Translations under genes and position numbers: made by a program
The notes under the pieces: model-generated
What the model was told of the DNA's origin: nothing
Databases searched by the model: none
The model's input: only the letters and a program-made list of their open reading frames with translations
In this document: positions 6,099-14,649 of the stretch, piece by piece
Numbering within the stretch: position 1 is the first letter of the stretch
Layout of the letters: every line of letters starts with the position of its first letter
Source: a virus
Reading direction: 5' to 3' (one strand)
IMG/VR virus record: IMGVR_UViG_3300035182_000161
Coordinates: 1-26,485 of that record
DNA: 26,485 nucleotides

Positions 6099-7898
6099 AT
6101 GAAGCACATAGCCAATGCACTTGCCAAGATGGGCCGAGGTCCAGATACAGAACTAATGCACGTCACTAAAGACGAGGTAGCGTATCTTGATAAGCTCGCG
6201 CGGTCAAAAGGTCTTGGTAGCTTAACAAAGAATCCTAAAACAGGTTTGATGGAAGCAGGTTTGTTCCAGACAGTACTACCTATCGTTGGGGCCTTAGCTG
6301 CTGGGTCTATGACAGGTGGTTTAGGCGCGGGTTGGGGTGCTGCCATAGGTGCTGCTGCCGCAGGTGGCGGCTACGCTCTTGGCAGTAGTATGGATGGTCA
6401 ACGTATGACCGATCAAGGGTTCCTTCTTAGTGCCGGTGGCGGAGCTATAGGTGGTGGTATGGGTGGCTCGGTAGCGCCTGCAGCGCAGGCAACCCAAGCC
6501 GAGATGCTAGCCGCACAAAATGCAGGGTTAGGCACAACAGTGCAGGGCGCTGCCGCAGATGCGATGGCTACTGATGCCGCCGCGGCAGACCCTTTTGCGT
6601 TGGCACCAGCAGACCCTGAAGTTAACGCATTGACTTATGAATCCGCCCATGCACCTGCAGCACAACCTGCAGCACAACCTGCAGCACAGCAAACAGCACA
6701 GCAAACAGCACAACAAACAGCACAACAAACAGCATCCCCATATGGCCCTAGCGGCCCTGTAGACCCTTATGGCCCTAGCGGCCCTGTAGACCCTTATGAG
6801 TATACGCCCGAAGACACCTCGTGGGCACGCTCAGCACCTGCTGAGAAACCCGGTATGATGGAACGCGCAGGTGACTGGGCTAGGGATAACCCAGGTAAAG
6901 CCGCTATTGGTGCGAGTATGGCTTATACCGCATTGCAGCCTACCCCAGATACTTCACCTAAGAAACATAGACAAGAGCTGAAGGGGCGAGCACATTCCAC
7001 ACGTACTGTTAACCAAAAGGCTACAGACCCAGGTGGGCTTAACTATTATAACAATAACCATGCCTTCGCCTATACCGAGGACCCTTCAACCTACGAGATG
7101 CGTTACGCTGAGGGCGGTCAGGTTGATGCAACTACTCCCGCTCCCGCTCCCGCTCCCGCAGGTATCGTAGCACTCCCGCAAGCAGCGCCTCAGGGCTATA
7201 TACATCCTCAGTACGCTAACCCGTACGCCACTGGGGCGTATGCTAATCCGTACCAAGCAGGCACCAATGTGGCGCAGCGGGCGCAGGAAATCCAAGCCCA
7301 GATGCCACAGGCACCGGCAGCAGGCATCACAGCGCTACCCGTCAATCCATCCGTCGATGTCTCCAAGAGCGGGTGGCTAGAGCAGTTACAGTTTGACTCA
7401 CCTACTGCGACCGCCAAACGAGCGAGCGATTTTGCAGCGGCAACTGCCATATGGAATGACTCAAAGGCTCACTATGACCAATCAACACCCTATACAGACG
7501 AGGACGGTGGTACTCGTACGATCAATATATATGGGGGCGACCCCGGCCCGAAACCAATAGAAGCCGTCCGCCCAAAGCAATATGCTCAAGGCGGTGCGTT
7601 GAACACGAGGCCACCTCGTAAGTCGCTACCACCGATGTTTTTAAAAGGAGCTGGAGATGGGATGTCTGATTCAATCAACGCGAGCATTGATGGGGAGGGT
7701 AAGCGACCTCACGAGCCTATCCGTGTTGCTGATGGCGAGTATATCGTTCCTGCTGACGTGGTTAGTCATCTCGGTAACGGTTCAAGTAATGCAGGGTCTA
7801 AAAAACTGGATGCTATGGCAGCTAAGGCGCGTAGCGCACGTACTGGTAAAAGTAAGCAAGCCCCACAGGTAAATACCAGCAGGTTTATACCTAGATGA
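6099..7898 (+). CDS. Internal virion/structural protein with glycine zipper and Pro/Gln repeats
   Basis: A 599-residue protein with an AAGGGG ribosome binding site. Residues ~54-98 and 107-127 are Gly/Ala-rich hydrophobic stretches of glycine-zipper type, able to cross a membrane. Residues 186-212 are a low-complexity (PAAQ/QTAQ) repeat, followed by two exact YGPSGPVDP units; a PAPAPAPA run comes near residue 346. Two 'Y-A-x-G-G' segments (YAEGGQV, YAQGGAL) flank the second half. The C-terminal ~85 residues hold a segment I recognise from many phage structural proteins: 'VADGEYIVPADVVSHLGNGS' followed by 'KKLDAM'. The set suggests an internal protein ejected with the DNA. It overlaps the methyltransferase gene by ATGA. 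Function is inferred. Confidence 0.65.
   Translation: MKHIANALAKMGRGPDTELMHVTKDEVAYLDKLARSKGLGSLTKNPKTGLMEAGLFQTVLPIVGALAAGSMTGGLGAGWGAAIGAAAAGGGYALGSSMDGQRMTDQGFLLSAGGGAIGGGMGGSVAPAAQATQAEMLAAQNAGLGTTVQGAAADAMATDAAAADPFALAPADPEVNALTYESAHAPAAQPAAQPAAQQTAQQTAQQTAQQTASPYGPSGPVDPYGPSGPVDPYEYTPEDTSWARSAPAEKPGMMERAGDWARDNPGKAAIGASMAYTALQPTPDTSPKKHRQELKGRAHSTRTVNQKATDPGGLNYYNNNHAFAYTEDPSTYEMRYAEGGQVDATTPAPAPAPAGIVALPQAAPQGYIHPQYANPYATGAYANPYQAGTNVAQRAQEIQAQMPQAPAAGITALPVNPSVDVSKSGWLEQLQFDSPTATAKRASDFAAATAIWNDSKAHYDQSTPYTDEDGGTRTINIYGGDPGPKPIEAVRPKQYAQGGALNTRPPRKSLPPMFLKGAGDGMSDSINASIDGEGKRPHEPIRVADGEYIVPADVVSHLGNGSSNAGSKKLDAMAAKARSARTGKSKQAPQVNTSRFIPR
6654..6734 (+). repeat. 12-base tandem repeat, ~6.75 copies, coding for PAAQ/QTAQ
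   Basis: Units run CCTGCAGCACAA (x2), CCTGCAGCACAG, CAAACAGCACAG, CAAACAGCACAA (x2) and a partial CAAACAGCA. The length is in frame, giving a flexible linker from residue 186. The conversion from PAAQ to QTAQ units within one array suggests slippage followed by drift. Confidence 0.85.
6741..6794 (+). repeat. 27-base exact tandem duplication coding YGPSGPVDP twice
   Basis: Two identical 27-base units (6741-6767 and 6768-6794) start with TATGGCCCTAGCGGCCC; a third start (TATGAG) diverges at once. Exact identity at third codon positions points to a recent duplication. Each unit holds the palindrome GGCCCTAGCGGCC-like GC block. Confidence 0.85.
7135..7158 (+). repeat. CTCCCG hexamer x4 coding Pro-Ala linker
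   Basis: Four exact CTCCCG units encode a short alternating Pro-Ala linker in the 599-residue protein, probably a stiff spacer between its first Y-A-x-G-G segment and the following Tyr/Pro-rich part. Confidence 0.8.
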
Positions 7899-8578
7899 AG
7901 TATCTTGAGAATAATCCGTTGGGGTGTACGTGGGATGCTTTTATGGCTAAAGGGTACCAGATGTTTATCGCTGCGCGTTTGGCACCTACTGAGGTAGAGC
8001 ACTGCCAGAAGTATTATGAGTTTATGGACGCACCGCTAGGCGCAGTTCTTGTGGATATGGGTTGTGGTGTGGGTGGGTTCGGGGCATATATGCAGAAAAT
8101 AGACCCTGATATGCGGGTAATCAACGTTGTTAATGACTCAGCTTTAATAGCCGAGATGCGTGCAGCGAATAAGTACTGCGTAGAAGCTTCATATGAGCAT
8201 ACGCAGCTACCAGGTATGTTTGCAGATGTCGTTGTGTTCAATGAGTCTATTGGCTACGGTGATATAACCCAAGCCGTAAAGGAAGCGGTGCGCCTTATGA
8301 AACCCGGTGCCGTATTGATAATTAAAGACTTTGCACCAGCAGACAGGCGTATCCGGGAGTTACATATTCACTCGATGGCGTACACAATGCACCGCCCAGA
8401 TACCATTGTAGCCGCAGCTTGTAGCTACGGACTATGTTTAGATCGGGTCGATGCCCCTGAACAGTATGTAGACCATTGGGTTGACATAACAGGAGATGCA
8501 GCGGGGGATAGGTATACCGGCAGGCAGATCATATACCGCTTTATTAAAGGAGATATAAATGAGCACACAAACCTCTAG
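7895..8578 (+). CDS. Class I SAM-dependent methyltransferase
   Basis: A 227-residue protein with a clear Rossmann-type methyltransferase core: motif I 'VLVDMGCGVGGFG' (residues 51-63), an acidic/hydrophobic strand end near 'RVINVVNDS' (74-82), motif IV-like 'FADVVVFNESIGYGD' (109-123) and a post-core 'RLMKPGAVLIIKDF' (133-146). The 'NES' after motif IV and the 'LMKPGAVLIIKD' strand are closer to small-molecule or lipid methyltransferases than to DNA methyltransferases, which would show (D/N/S)PP(Y/F). No target recognition domain is present. It sits among internal virion protein genes, overlapping the upstream gene by ATGA and the next gene by 20 bases. The substrate cannot be told from the sequence. 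Confidence 0.85.
   Translation: MKYLENNPLGCTWDAFMAKGYQMFIAARLAPTEVEHCQKYYEFMDAPLGAVLVDMGCGVGGFGAYMQKIDPDMRVINVVNDSALIAEMRAANKYCVEASYEHTQLPGMFADVVVFNESIGYGDITQAVKEAVRLMKPGAVLIIKDFAPADRRIRELHIHSMAYTMHRPDTIVAAACSYGLCLDRVDAPEQYVDHWVDITGDAAGDRYTGRQIIYRFIKGDINEHTNL
8546..8552 (+). promoter_or_regulatory. Strong ribosome binding site AAAGGAG for the gene at 8559
   Basis: AAAGGAG lies 6 bases before ATG 8559 in the context TTAAAGGAGATATAAATG. It is one of the best matches to the 16S anti-Shine-Dalgarno sequence in the window and lies within the end of the methyltransferase gene, so the downstream protein may be made in larger amounts than the enzyme. Confidence 0.75.
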
Positions 8579-9032
8579 CGAAACCTGCTTGCCTTGGTTC
8601 GGTGGGAATCAGGACGCCGCGAACCTGTATCTGATGCTGATAGAGTTGTCGCATACCTGGGATGACATAGTTGATCAGGATAATGGAGTCGTAGACGAAA
8701 ACAGGGTTAATCAGGCGTTTATGACTGCTTTGGTTTATATGCCGAACAACCCCTTCTATCAACGTGTGATAACCGCGATGCCCTTTATGTGGTCTATGAT
8801 CGTATCAGCGTATGAAACGGCTAATGAATTTGAACGAAAAAAAGAAGTACACGGGGTAGAAATAGCCCATAGTTTGCGGTATGCTACCGGGCATGTAGTC
8901 GCTCAGATGATTATGATGTGCGTTAGCCGCGACGAAGCCCGCATGTTTATCCCTGAAATGTGGAAGAATGTGTTTTTTGATCGGTATGACGAATACTATA
9001 GGGAGCATACGAATAATGAAACTCAACCATGA
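8559..9032 (+). CDS. Small all-helical phage protein with Asp-rich DDxxD motif
   Basis: A 157-residue protein predicted by eye to be nearly all helix. It carries 'ELSHTWDDIVDQDNG' (residues 29-43): Asp35, Asp36, Asp39 and Asp41 form a DDxxD-type cluster, with His32 one turn before. Later come 'NNPFYQRVITAMPFMW' and an acidic helix 'AYETANEFERKKE' (84-96). I recall similar proteins (HxWDDxxD then NPFY) in other phages beside internal virion genes, without a function. The Asp cluster suggests divalent metal binding; resemblance to class I isoprenoid-synthase motifs is superficial, because the protein is half the usual length and lacks a clear second motif. It is coupled to the methyltransferase gene by a 20-base overlap. 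Confidence 0.7.
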   Translation: MSTQTSSETCLPWFGGNQDAANLYLMLIELSHTWDDIVDQDNGVVDENRVNQAFMTALVYMPNNPFYQRVITAMPFMWSMIVSAYETANEFERKKEVHGVEIAHSLRYATGHVVAQMIMMCVSRDEARMFIPEMWKNVFFDRYDEYYREHTNNETQP

Positions 9033-9936
9033 AAAACAGCACAACCTAAGACAGGTTAGCCGATTCGTCTGCTACGTAAGTGGTAGCCCACCCCCAGGCC
9101 CTCCTACTAGTAGCACCTCAAACACGTCTAACCTACCTACATACCTCGAGCCCTACGTCACGCGTAACATAGCAGGGGCAGAGGCAGCGGCAGATGAGGC
9201 ATATCAACCATACCAGGGTAGCCAGAACGCTGGCTTCAATGCTAATCAGCAAGCTGTGCAAGGTGCGACAATGGCTATGCAGACACCCGGGCAGTTTGGT
9301 ATTGCTAACCAAGCCACAACAGATGTGTTGAACAATAGCTGGACAAATCCAGGCACAGCTCAGGCATTCATGAACCCGTATCAGCAAAACGTAACGGACA
9401 TTCAGAAGCGTGAAGCCGCGCGTCAGTCGGACATACAAGGCACTAACACAGATGCTCAGTTCGCTAAGGCTGGGGCATTTGGTGGTTCTCGTCAGGGTAT
9501 CGTTGATGCCGAGCGCCAGCGTAATCTCGCACAGCAGCAAAATGATATCCAACTGCAGGGCTCCAACCAAGCGTATCAGCAAGGTATGCAGCAGTACAAC
9601 ACACAGCAGGGACAGACTGCGGCGGCGGCTAACCAGTTAGCGAACCTAGGTACCTCGCAGCAGCAGACTGATATGGCTCGTCTAGGGGCTCAGGCGGGGG
9701 TAGGTGCGCAGCAGCAGGCGTTAGAGCAGCAGGATTTGACTACCCAGTATAACGAATTCTTAAACAAGAGAGATTACGCTAAACAGCAGATCGGTTGGGA
9801 ATCGTCCATCCTGCATGGTACACCCGCAGCATCTAACTCAAACGTAGTCACTGCAACGCCTGGACCCAATGGTTTATCCCAAGCAGTAGGTCTAGGCATC
9901 GCAGGTTTAGGCGCGTATAATGCGTCTCAGAAATAA
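9016..9936 (+). CDS. Internal virion protein, Gln/Ala-rich
   Basis: A frame of 306 residues from ATG 9016, overlapping the previous gene by 17 bases. I chose this start because GGGAG stands about 10 bases upstream; the longer in-frame start at 8968 has no such support and would overlap by 65 bases. The N-terminus has a Pro-rich patch (SGSPPPGPPTSS), then 'LPTYLEPYVT', Gln-rich helices, the segment 'AKAGAFGGSRQGIVDAE', more Gln/Ala heptad-like helix, 'DYAKQQIGWESSILHG' and a small Gly-rich end 'AVGLGIAGLGAY'. From memory this order is typical of internal or ejection-block proteins of podoviruses. Function is inferred from family pattern and neighbours. Confidence 0.65.
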   Translation: MKLNHEKQHNLRQVSRFVCYVSGSPPPGPPTSSTSNTSNLPTYLEPYVTRNIAGAEAAADEAYQPYQGSQNAGFNANQQAVQGATMAMQTPGQFGIANQATTDVLNNSWTNPGTAQAFMNPYQQNVTDIQKREAARQSDIQGTNTDAQFAKAGAFGGSRQGIVDAERQRNLAQQQNDIQLQGSNQAYQQGMQQYNTQQGQTAAAANQLANLGTSQQQTDMARLGAQAGVGAQQQALEQQDLTTQYNEFLNKRDYAKQQIGWESSILHGTPAASNSNVVTATPGPNGLSQAVGLGIAGLGAYNASQK

Positions 9937-9948
9937 GGGGAATGGCTA

Positions 9949-11463
9949 ATGGCTTATCAACAAGAGTTTTCTGCTGTATCCAACATTATCAGCAATACTG
10001 AAGGACGCACCGACCTCACCCCGCAGGAAAAACAGAAAGCACTCCAGCAAGTGCTACAACAGCATCCAGGGCAGGCTTCTCAGCTCCTACCTGCTATAGC
10101 TATGCTCCAGAAAAGTATACAGCCTCAGACTCAGGCTATGGCTAGAGGTGGTATCGTCGCCTTTAAACAAGGTGGCAAAGTAAAAAAGGCGGAGCAGATC
10201 GAAGGATACCGCGAGCAGGGTACTCCATACGTACCGGCAGAGCCGAAGAAGCTACCCACGCCAGAGATAAAGTCAGCGGAAATAGAATCCCCAGACATCA
10301 GTGACATTATGGCGGATCGCCCTGCGACCCCTATACGAGGATATGCTCGAGGTAGTCAGGTAGAGTGGAAGCTACCCGATCAGATGCAGAGCGACTATGC
10401 TGCGCGGCAAGCAGCTAAAGCGGCTGCATGGGCTGAGGAAAACAAGAACCAACGTACAGGCAGGCCCCTAGGGACTAACCCCTATATGCCAGTTGATCGA
10501 AATACACCCACTGCAGGCACTGCACGCCCACCGGTTACATACCAAGTACCTAAAGACCTAGTACCCACCCTCGCAGATCAGCAAGCAGCGCATTATGTAC
10601 CTCCAAAAGTGGAATTCGATCCCCATTACTTTGATGGGCTGGATACCGCGGGTATCGGTAGTCTGTCTGGGAGGGGTTCAGGCAGCTTCAGTCTGCCAAG
10701 GTTTGACGTAAAAGACCCAGATGTCCACGATAGGCAGTACTATATGAAACAACAGCAAGACTTTATGGGTAACAACGCTGATCTTACAGATGCGCGTGCC
10801 CAGCTAGAGGAGACTAAGGCGGGCCAGGCTAAGGAGTCTGCGAATAATGTAAATATGGCTATGATCCGTGCCGGTCTAGGTATGATGGCTAGCAAACGCC
10901 CTGACTTTCTAGGTGGCGCTGGCGAGGGTGGTATCAGTGGGCTTGAGCAGTACAGCGTAGGTCAGCAGCAGGCAGCGAAAGCACAGAGTGAAGACTTGGC
11001 ACGCCGGCTTCAGATAGGTAGTATCGAACGGCAAGAACGTGCAAATATGTACCAGCAAGGCTCGGCGGATGAACGTGCTGATAAGCACGCTAAGACCGAG
11101 ATGGACGTCGCAAGGCTGCGTCATGACGCTGATAATGCTCGTACCCTAATGAGTGTGAATGCGATGAATAAGCCCGCTGCAATAATGGACGCAAAAGCTA
11201 CATCCTTTGCGCACGATTATTATAAAGATGATATAAAAAATAACGTCACCCCGCAGTTGCCTGGGGATTACTATAGCCGTGGGCTAAGTAAGGCAAACCC
11301 GACCTCGTACGCCACCGACGCTAGAAGCGACACCGCAGCGCGCGGGCAGTACGAGAAAGCTAAAACGGCTTTCAATAATACGCACCCACCCACTGCGTAC
11401 TTCCCCACCTTCGAGGTGTGGAATCAGTCTGGCGGCTTTGTACCTACTACAGTGAGAGATTAA
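9949..11463 (+). CDS. Internal virion protein with RGGIVAF motif
   Basis: A 504-residue protein with a ribosome binding site (GGGGAA) before ATG 9949. The first ~60 residues form a helical domain rich in Gln ('KQKALQQVLQQHPGQASQLLPAIAML'), followed by 'MARGGIVAFKQGGKV', a short motif that recurs in phage internal proteins, and a second 'GYARGSQVEW'. The middle is Pro-rich and probably disordered. Residues ~270-400 are helical with Gln/Ala/Arg heptads ('QQDFMGNNADLTDARAQLEETKAGQAKE') and a 'NMAMIRAGLGMMASKRPDFLGG' stretch typical of such proteins. It is likely packaged inside the capsid and ejected. No enzyme motif is visible. Confidence 0.65.
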   Translation: MAYQQEFSAVSNIISNTEGRTDLTPQEKQKALQQVLQQHPGQASQLLPAIAMLQKSIQPQTQAMARGGIVAFKQGGKVKKAEQIEGYREQGTPYVPAEPKKLPTPEIKSAEIESPDISDIMADRPATPIRGYARGSQVEWKLPDQMQSDYAARQAAKAAAWAEENKNQRTGRPLGTNPYMPVDRNTPTAGTARPPVTYQVPKDLVPTLADQQAAHYVPPKVEFDPHYFDGLDTAGIGSLSGRGSGSFSLPRFDVKDPDVHDRQYYMKQQQDFMGNNADLTDARAQLEETKAGQAKESANNVNMAMIRAGLGMMASKRPDFLGGAGEGGISGLEQYSVGQQQAAKAQSEDLARRLQIGSIERQERANMYQQGSADERADKHAKTEMDVARLRHDADNARTLMSVNAMNKPAAIMDAKATSFAHDYYKDDIKNNVTPQLPGDYYSRGLSKANPTSYATDARSDTAARGQYEKAKTAFNNTHPPTAYFPTFEVWNQSGGFVPTTVRD

Positions 11464-11469
11464 CCAATT

Positions 11470-14400
11470 ATGGCTCTTTTACCACTACCAGACGGCAGTG
11501 CAGTTACAGTTCGTCCTGACGAGACCGAAGAACAGGCCTGGTTTCGCGCACAGCGCATGTATCCAGAAGCGTTCGGTATTAAGCAGAAACATGGTATTAT
11601 GGGTGCTATCAAGCATGGAGCGGCACAGTATATAGCCGATACCGCTGAAGCTGGCGCCGAGATTCCGGGTTTAGGCGGATTGAAGGGCTGGGCGCAGGAT
11701 ACGATGAAGGAAGATCAGACGCCCGGGGCGTGGAGACCCACGACCCAAGCGGATGCCGACAAAGAAACAGGCCTTGCTTGGTTGGGCGCTAAGGTTAACC
11801 AGACCGTAGAACCTGTTGGTGATACGATCGGTAGTTTGGGTATCCCAATTGCCGGAGGTATAGCAGCAGGCGCCGTCGCAGGTCCAGGCGCGGTCTTTAC
11901 AGCCCCAGCAGCCATCACAGCCCTGAGTGCTCCAGCTGAATACACAAAGAACATGCGCCAGCAGAGGCTCGCGAACGAAGAGCGCACCGCGCAGGGGCAG
12001 GCTCTGGTACCTGAGGATAAGACTACTGCGATGGCTACATCTATTCTGCAGGGTGCCATGATGAGTGGCGCCGGCCTGCTCGGTAAACTTACACCTAGGG
12101 TTATGGGGTTGGTAGGGCCGGAGTTGGGTGCGCTGACAAACCAAGTATCGCGCGGTGAGATTACTAAAGAAGCGGCCATCGCGCAGGTGAATTCGAAACT
12201 ACGTGACTACGTAGGTTCTACCGCGGGCGCTGCCGTTGGCGGCACTGAGATGATGGTAGGTACAGATGCACTCCGCCGTGCGCAGGCACAGCAGGAAGTA
12301 GCTAGCCCCGAGGCTTTGGGTGGGTATTGGGAAGATATCAAGAACGCTGGTGTGCTCGCCCCGGTCTTAGGTCTCCACGGTGCGATGCGTCGCAGCGGTC
12401 AGATAAAAGCTATTGAAGGTAGCGCGAATCAGTTTGAAAGTACGTGGGACGATGCCCACAAGATGAATGATACTGAGAATACCCGCCGTACCGGTTCCGA
12501 GACGGGGACTCTTTTCGATGATCCTACCCAACCTGCGACGAGCGCTACAGCGAGTGAGCTTACTGCCCGAAAGATAAATGAGCAGGGTACGGAACCTGCG
12601 CGTTCCTATACTGAGGAGAACCTAGGCCCGCTCCAGGATAACTACTACACCCCTGAACAGCAGCGAGACACCCTCCAATACCTAGAAGATTCCGGTGCTA
12701 CACCGGAGCAGATCGCTGCTAAACAGCAGGAGATGGATGCTAATAACGCCCGCCCAACCCCTAAAGAAGTCGCCAGCAGTGTACCGACGCTGGATAAAGC
12801 CTTCTTCGATCACTTAAAAATACCTAAACAGAGTTCAATACGTACTGAGTACGCGGACCTCCCTATAACTGATCCAAAAGTTGCTAGCCTACATAACGTT
12901 CTACTCGAGCGTGCTGAAAAGACCAAAGACCCCGAAGTAGTGAAGCGTATGCAGTACGGTATGGACTACATAAAGCCCGACCTAACGCCCGACCTAACGC
13001 TTAAAAAGCAGACTGGGTTCGAGTTTAAGTCCCCTGAAGAATATGCTCATCAGGACTACCATGATATGTTCTCGGGGCTACTCGACGAGAAAGCGCAGAA
13101 AGCAGAGCTAGCTAATCAGGCGGCACGTAGGGACATGGCAGCGCCTACCGGCTTAGGTGGGTTAGATGCCGCTGCAAACAGAGCACGACACCTAGGCGAT
13201 AGACCTGATCCTACATCCATCCACGCGCCTACAGGTTTTGGTGAGTTAGCTGCAAAAGAAGCTGATGCGACGAAAGCCATTGCTGAGAACAAAGCTAGGC
13301 AGCAGCAGATTGCCGAAGCGGAAGCTAAACGTCAGCAAGCTGCTGAGCTACGAGCACGTATAGCAGAGACAGACGCTCGCGTTGCCGAGGCAGAGCCCGC
13401 GCGTCAAGCGGCTATGCAAGAGCCTTACGCAGAACCTAGTGCGCCTATCACCCCTATGAAGGTGGACCGCTTAGCCATTGCTCAGAAGCATATTGATATG
13501 GGTGGTCGTGTGGACGGTAATATCATCCGTAATAAGGATGGTAAAAAAGTATTCACCTTAGGTCGTGGCGAAGCCGAAGCCTTGGCAGGACGAGCTAAAC
13601 GTCCTGAGCCAGGACGTCAGGAACGCTCGCTTGAGAATACAACGGAAGATATGTTCAACGGCCAGCGTACAGCGAAAGATATGTCTGAGCCTACCCGCGA
13701 ACCTACACGCAATCGCGAAGAGTTTAACGCACGCAATGAGGAGTTGTATAGTGAATTCCAGAAGGCGAACGAGCACTATCAGGAGACGGGCAACGATACA
13801 GCGCTTACTAAAGTACTGGCACGAGCTAAAGAAGAGCTAACCCCTCTGAATGATGCACGGAACCGTGTCTCTACGCGCAAGATGTTTGATACAAAAGGCA
13901 AACCAACTGAAGGAGCTTTAAATCATGAGCGAGTCGTTAATGAACAAAGAAGTAGTCGAGCTAGCGATGCAGTTCCTGTACGCGAATCCAAAACAGCGCC
14001 CGCCAAAAGAGATAGGGCTGTCACCAAGCGAGTGGAAAACCGTGCACCAGATACTGCAAGGGCTGATGTGGGAGAAAAGCCGGTCAAGCGTCCATTAAAG
14101 GCTGAAACAAAAGTAGTACCTGAGACAAAAGCCAAACCCACCTTGGATGCGAATGATGCGCTAGCAACTGCTTTGATGAACAAGATCAAAGCAACTAAAA
14201 AGTCTAAGGAACAGGTATCACTTGCATCTGAAAAAGATAAGCTGCAGGCTGAGATGTTATCTATGAAGGGTATTCTCGATACTGCAAGTAATGCACGTCG
14301 TCGTGAGATACGTGACCGCCTTGCAGCAATTGAGAAAGAGAAGCAGGCCCGCACAGTAGTAAAACCTCAGGCAGAAGCTGCTAAAGATGTAGAGGAGCTG

Positions 14401-14646
14401 GCGAGCAAAGCGTCTAGCTGGACTGATATACTCCCGACCAAGGCGGAGCGAGCCGCAGAGAAAGAAGCTCGTCCATTTAGCGAAGATGTACCGCCCGGGG
14501 AAAAAGTAACTATCGAGCACGAAGATGCCAATGGGAATGTGGTAGAATCAGCGGTACCCGCTAAAAAGCAGATGCGTGCCGCGGAGCAGGCATCGAAGAA
14601 ACTTGCTAAGCTGGAAGAAGAATTTAAAAAATGTTCAGGGGGCTAA
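11470..14646 (+). CDS. Large internal virion/ejection protein (1058 aa)
   Basis: The N-terminus 'LPLPDGSAVTVRPDETEEQAWFRAQRMYPEAFG' type pattern (residues 3-36) is one I recognise at the start of very large podovirus internal proteins. Residues ~121-155 are a Gly/Ala-rich hydrophobic stretch ('PIAGGIAAGAVAGPGAVF') able to insert in a membrane. Residues ~590-690 are Ala/Glu/Gln/Arg coiled coil ('KARQQQIAEAEAKRQQAAEL'). The rest is charged, Lys-rich and probably flexible, ending in a coiled coil 'ASKKLAKLEEEFKKCSGG'. No lytic transglycosylase or protease motif was found. The ribosome binding site is weak and the gene follows its neighbour by 6 bases. The related large protein at 19583 is separated from it by a tail appendage cassette. 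Confidence 0.65.
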   Translation: MALLPLPDGSAVTVRPDETEEQAWFRAQRMYPEAFGIKQKHGIMGAIKHGAAQYIADTAEAGAEIPGLGGLKGWAQDTMKEDQTPGAWRPTTQADADKETGLAWLGAKVNQTVEPVGDTIGSLGIPIAGGIAAGAVAGPGAVFTAPAAITALSAPAEYTKNMRQQRLANEERTAQGQALVPEDKTTAMATSILQGAMMSGAGLLGKLTPRVMGLVGPELGALTNQVSRGEITKEAAIAQVNSKLRDYVGSTAGAAVGGTEMMVGTDALRRAQAQQEVASPEALGGYWEDIKNAGVLAPVLGLHGAMRRSGQIKAIEGSANQFESTWDDAHKMNDTENTRRTGSETGTLFDDPTQPATSATASELTARKINEQGTEPARSYTEENLGPLQDNYYTPEQQRDTLQYLEDSGATPEQIAAKQQEMDANNARPTPKEVASSVPTLDKAFFDHLKIPKQSSIRTEYADLPITDPKVASLHNVLLERAEKTKDPEVVKRMQYGMDYIKPDLTPDLTLKKQTGFEFKSPEEYAHQDYHDMFSGLLDEKAQKAELANQAARRDMAAPTGLGGLDAAANRARHLGDRPDPTSIHAPTGFGELAAKEADATKAIAENKARQQQIAEAEAKRQQAAELRARIAETDARVAEAEPARQAAMQEPYAEPSAPITPMKVDRLAIAQKHIDMGGRVDGNIIRNKDGKKVFTLGRGEAEALAGRAKRPEPGRQERSLENTTEDMFNGQRTAKDMSEPTREPTRNREEFNARNEELYSEFQKANEHYQETGNDTALTKVLARAKEELTPLNDARNRVSTRKMFDTKGKPTEGALNHERVVNEQRSSRASDAVPVRESKTAPAKRDRAVTKRVENRAPDTARADVGEKPVKRPLKAETKVVPETKAKPTLDANDALATALMNKIKATKKSKEQVSLASEKDKLQAEMLSMKGILDTASNARRREIRDRLAAIEKEKQARTVVKPQAEAAKDVEELASKASSWTDILPTKAERAAEKEARPFSEDVPPGEKVTIEHEDANGNVVESAVPAKKQMRAAEQASKKLAKLEEEFKKCSGG

Positions 14647-14649
14647 TCA

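Noticed and set aside
8968-9015. Longer start for the Gln-rich internal protein
   Set aside because: It would overlap the previous gene by 65 bases with no ribosome binding site; ATG 9016 has GGGAG upstream and a short overlap.
8559-9032. Calling the DDxxD protein a terpene or prenyl synthase
   Set aside because: The length is half of known class I enzymes and the second metal motif is not seen, so only possible metal binding is stated.
9133-9582. 149-residue minus-strand frame with many Cys and Leu
   Set aside because: It lies opposite the Gln-rich internal protein; CAG/CAA codons read as Leu/Cys-rich shadow and there is no ribosome binding site or operon context.
13923-14354. 143-residue minus-strand frame
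   Set aside because: It is antisense to the coiled-coil part of the 1058-residue protein and has no own signals; the Ser/Arg-rich content is typical of a shadow frame.
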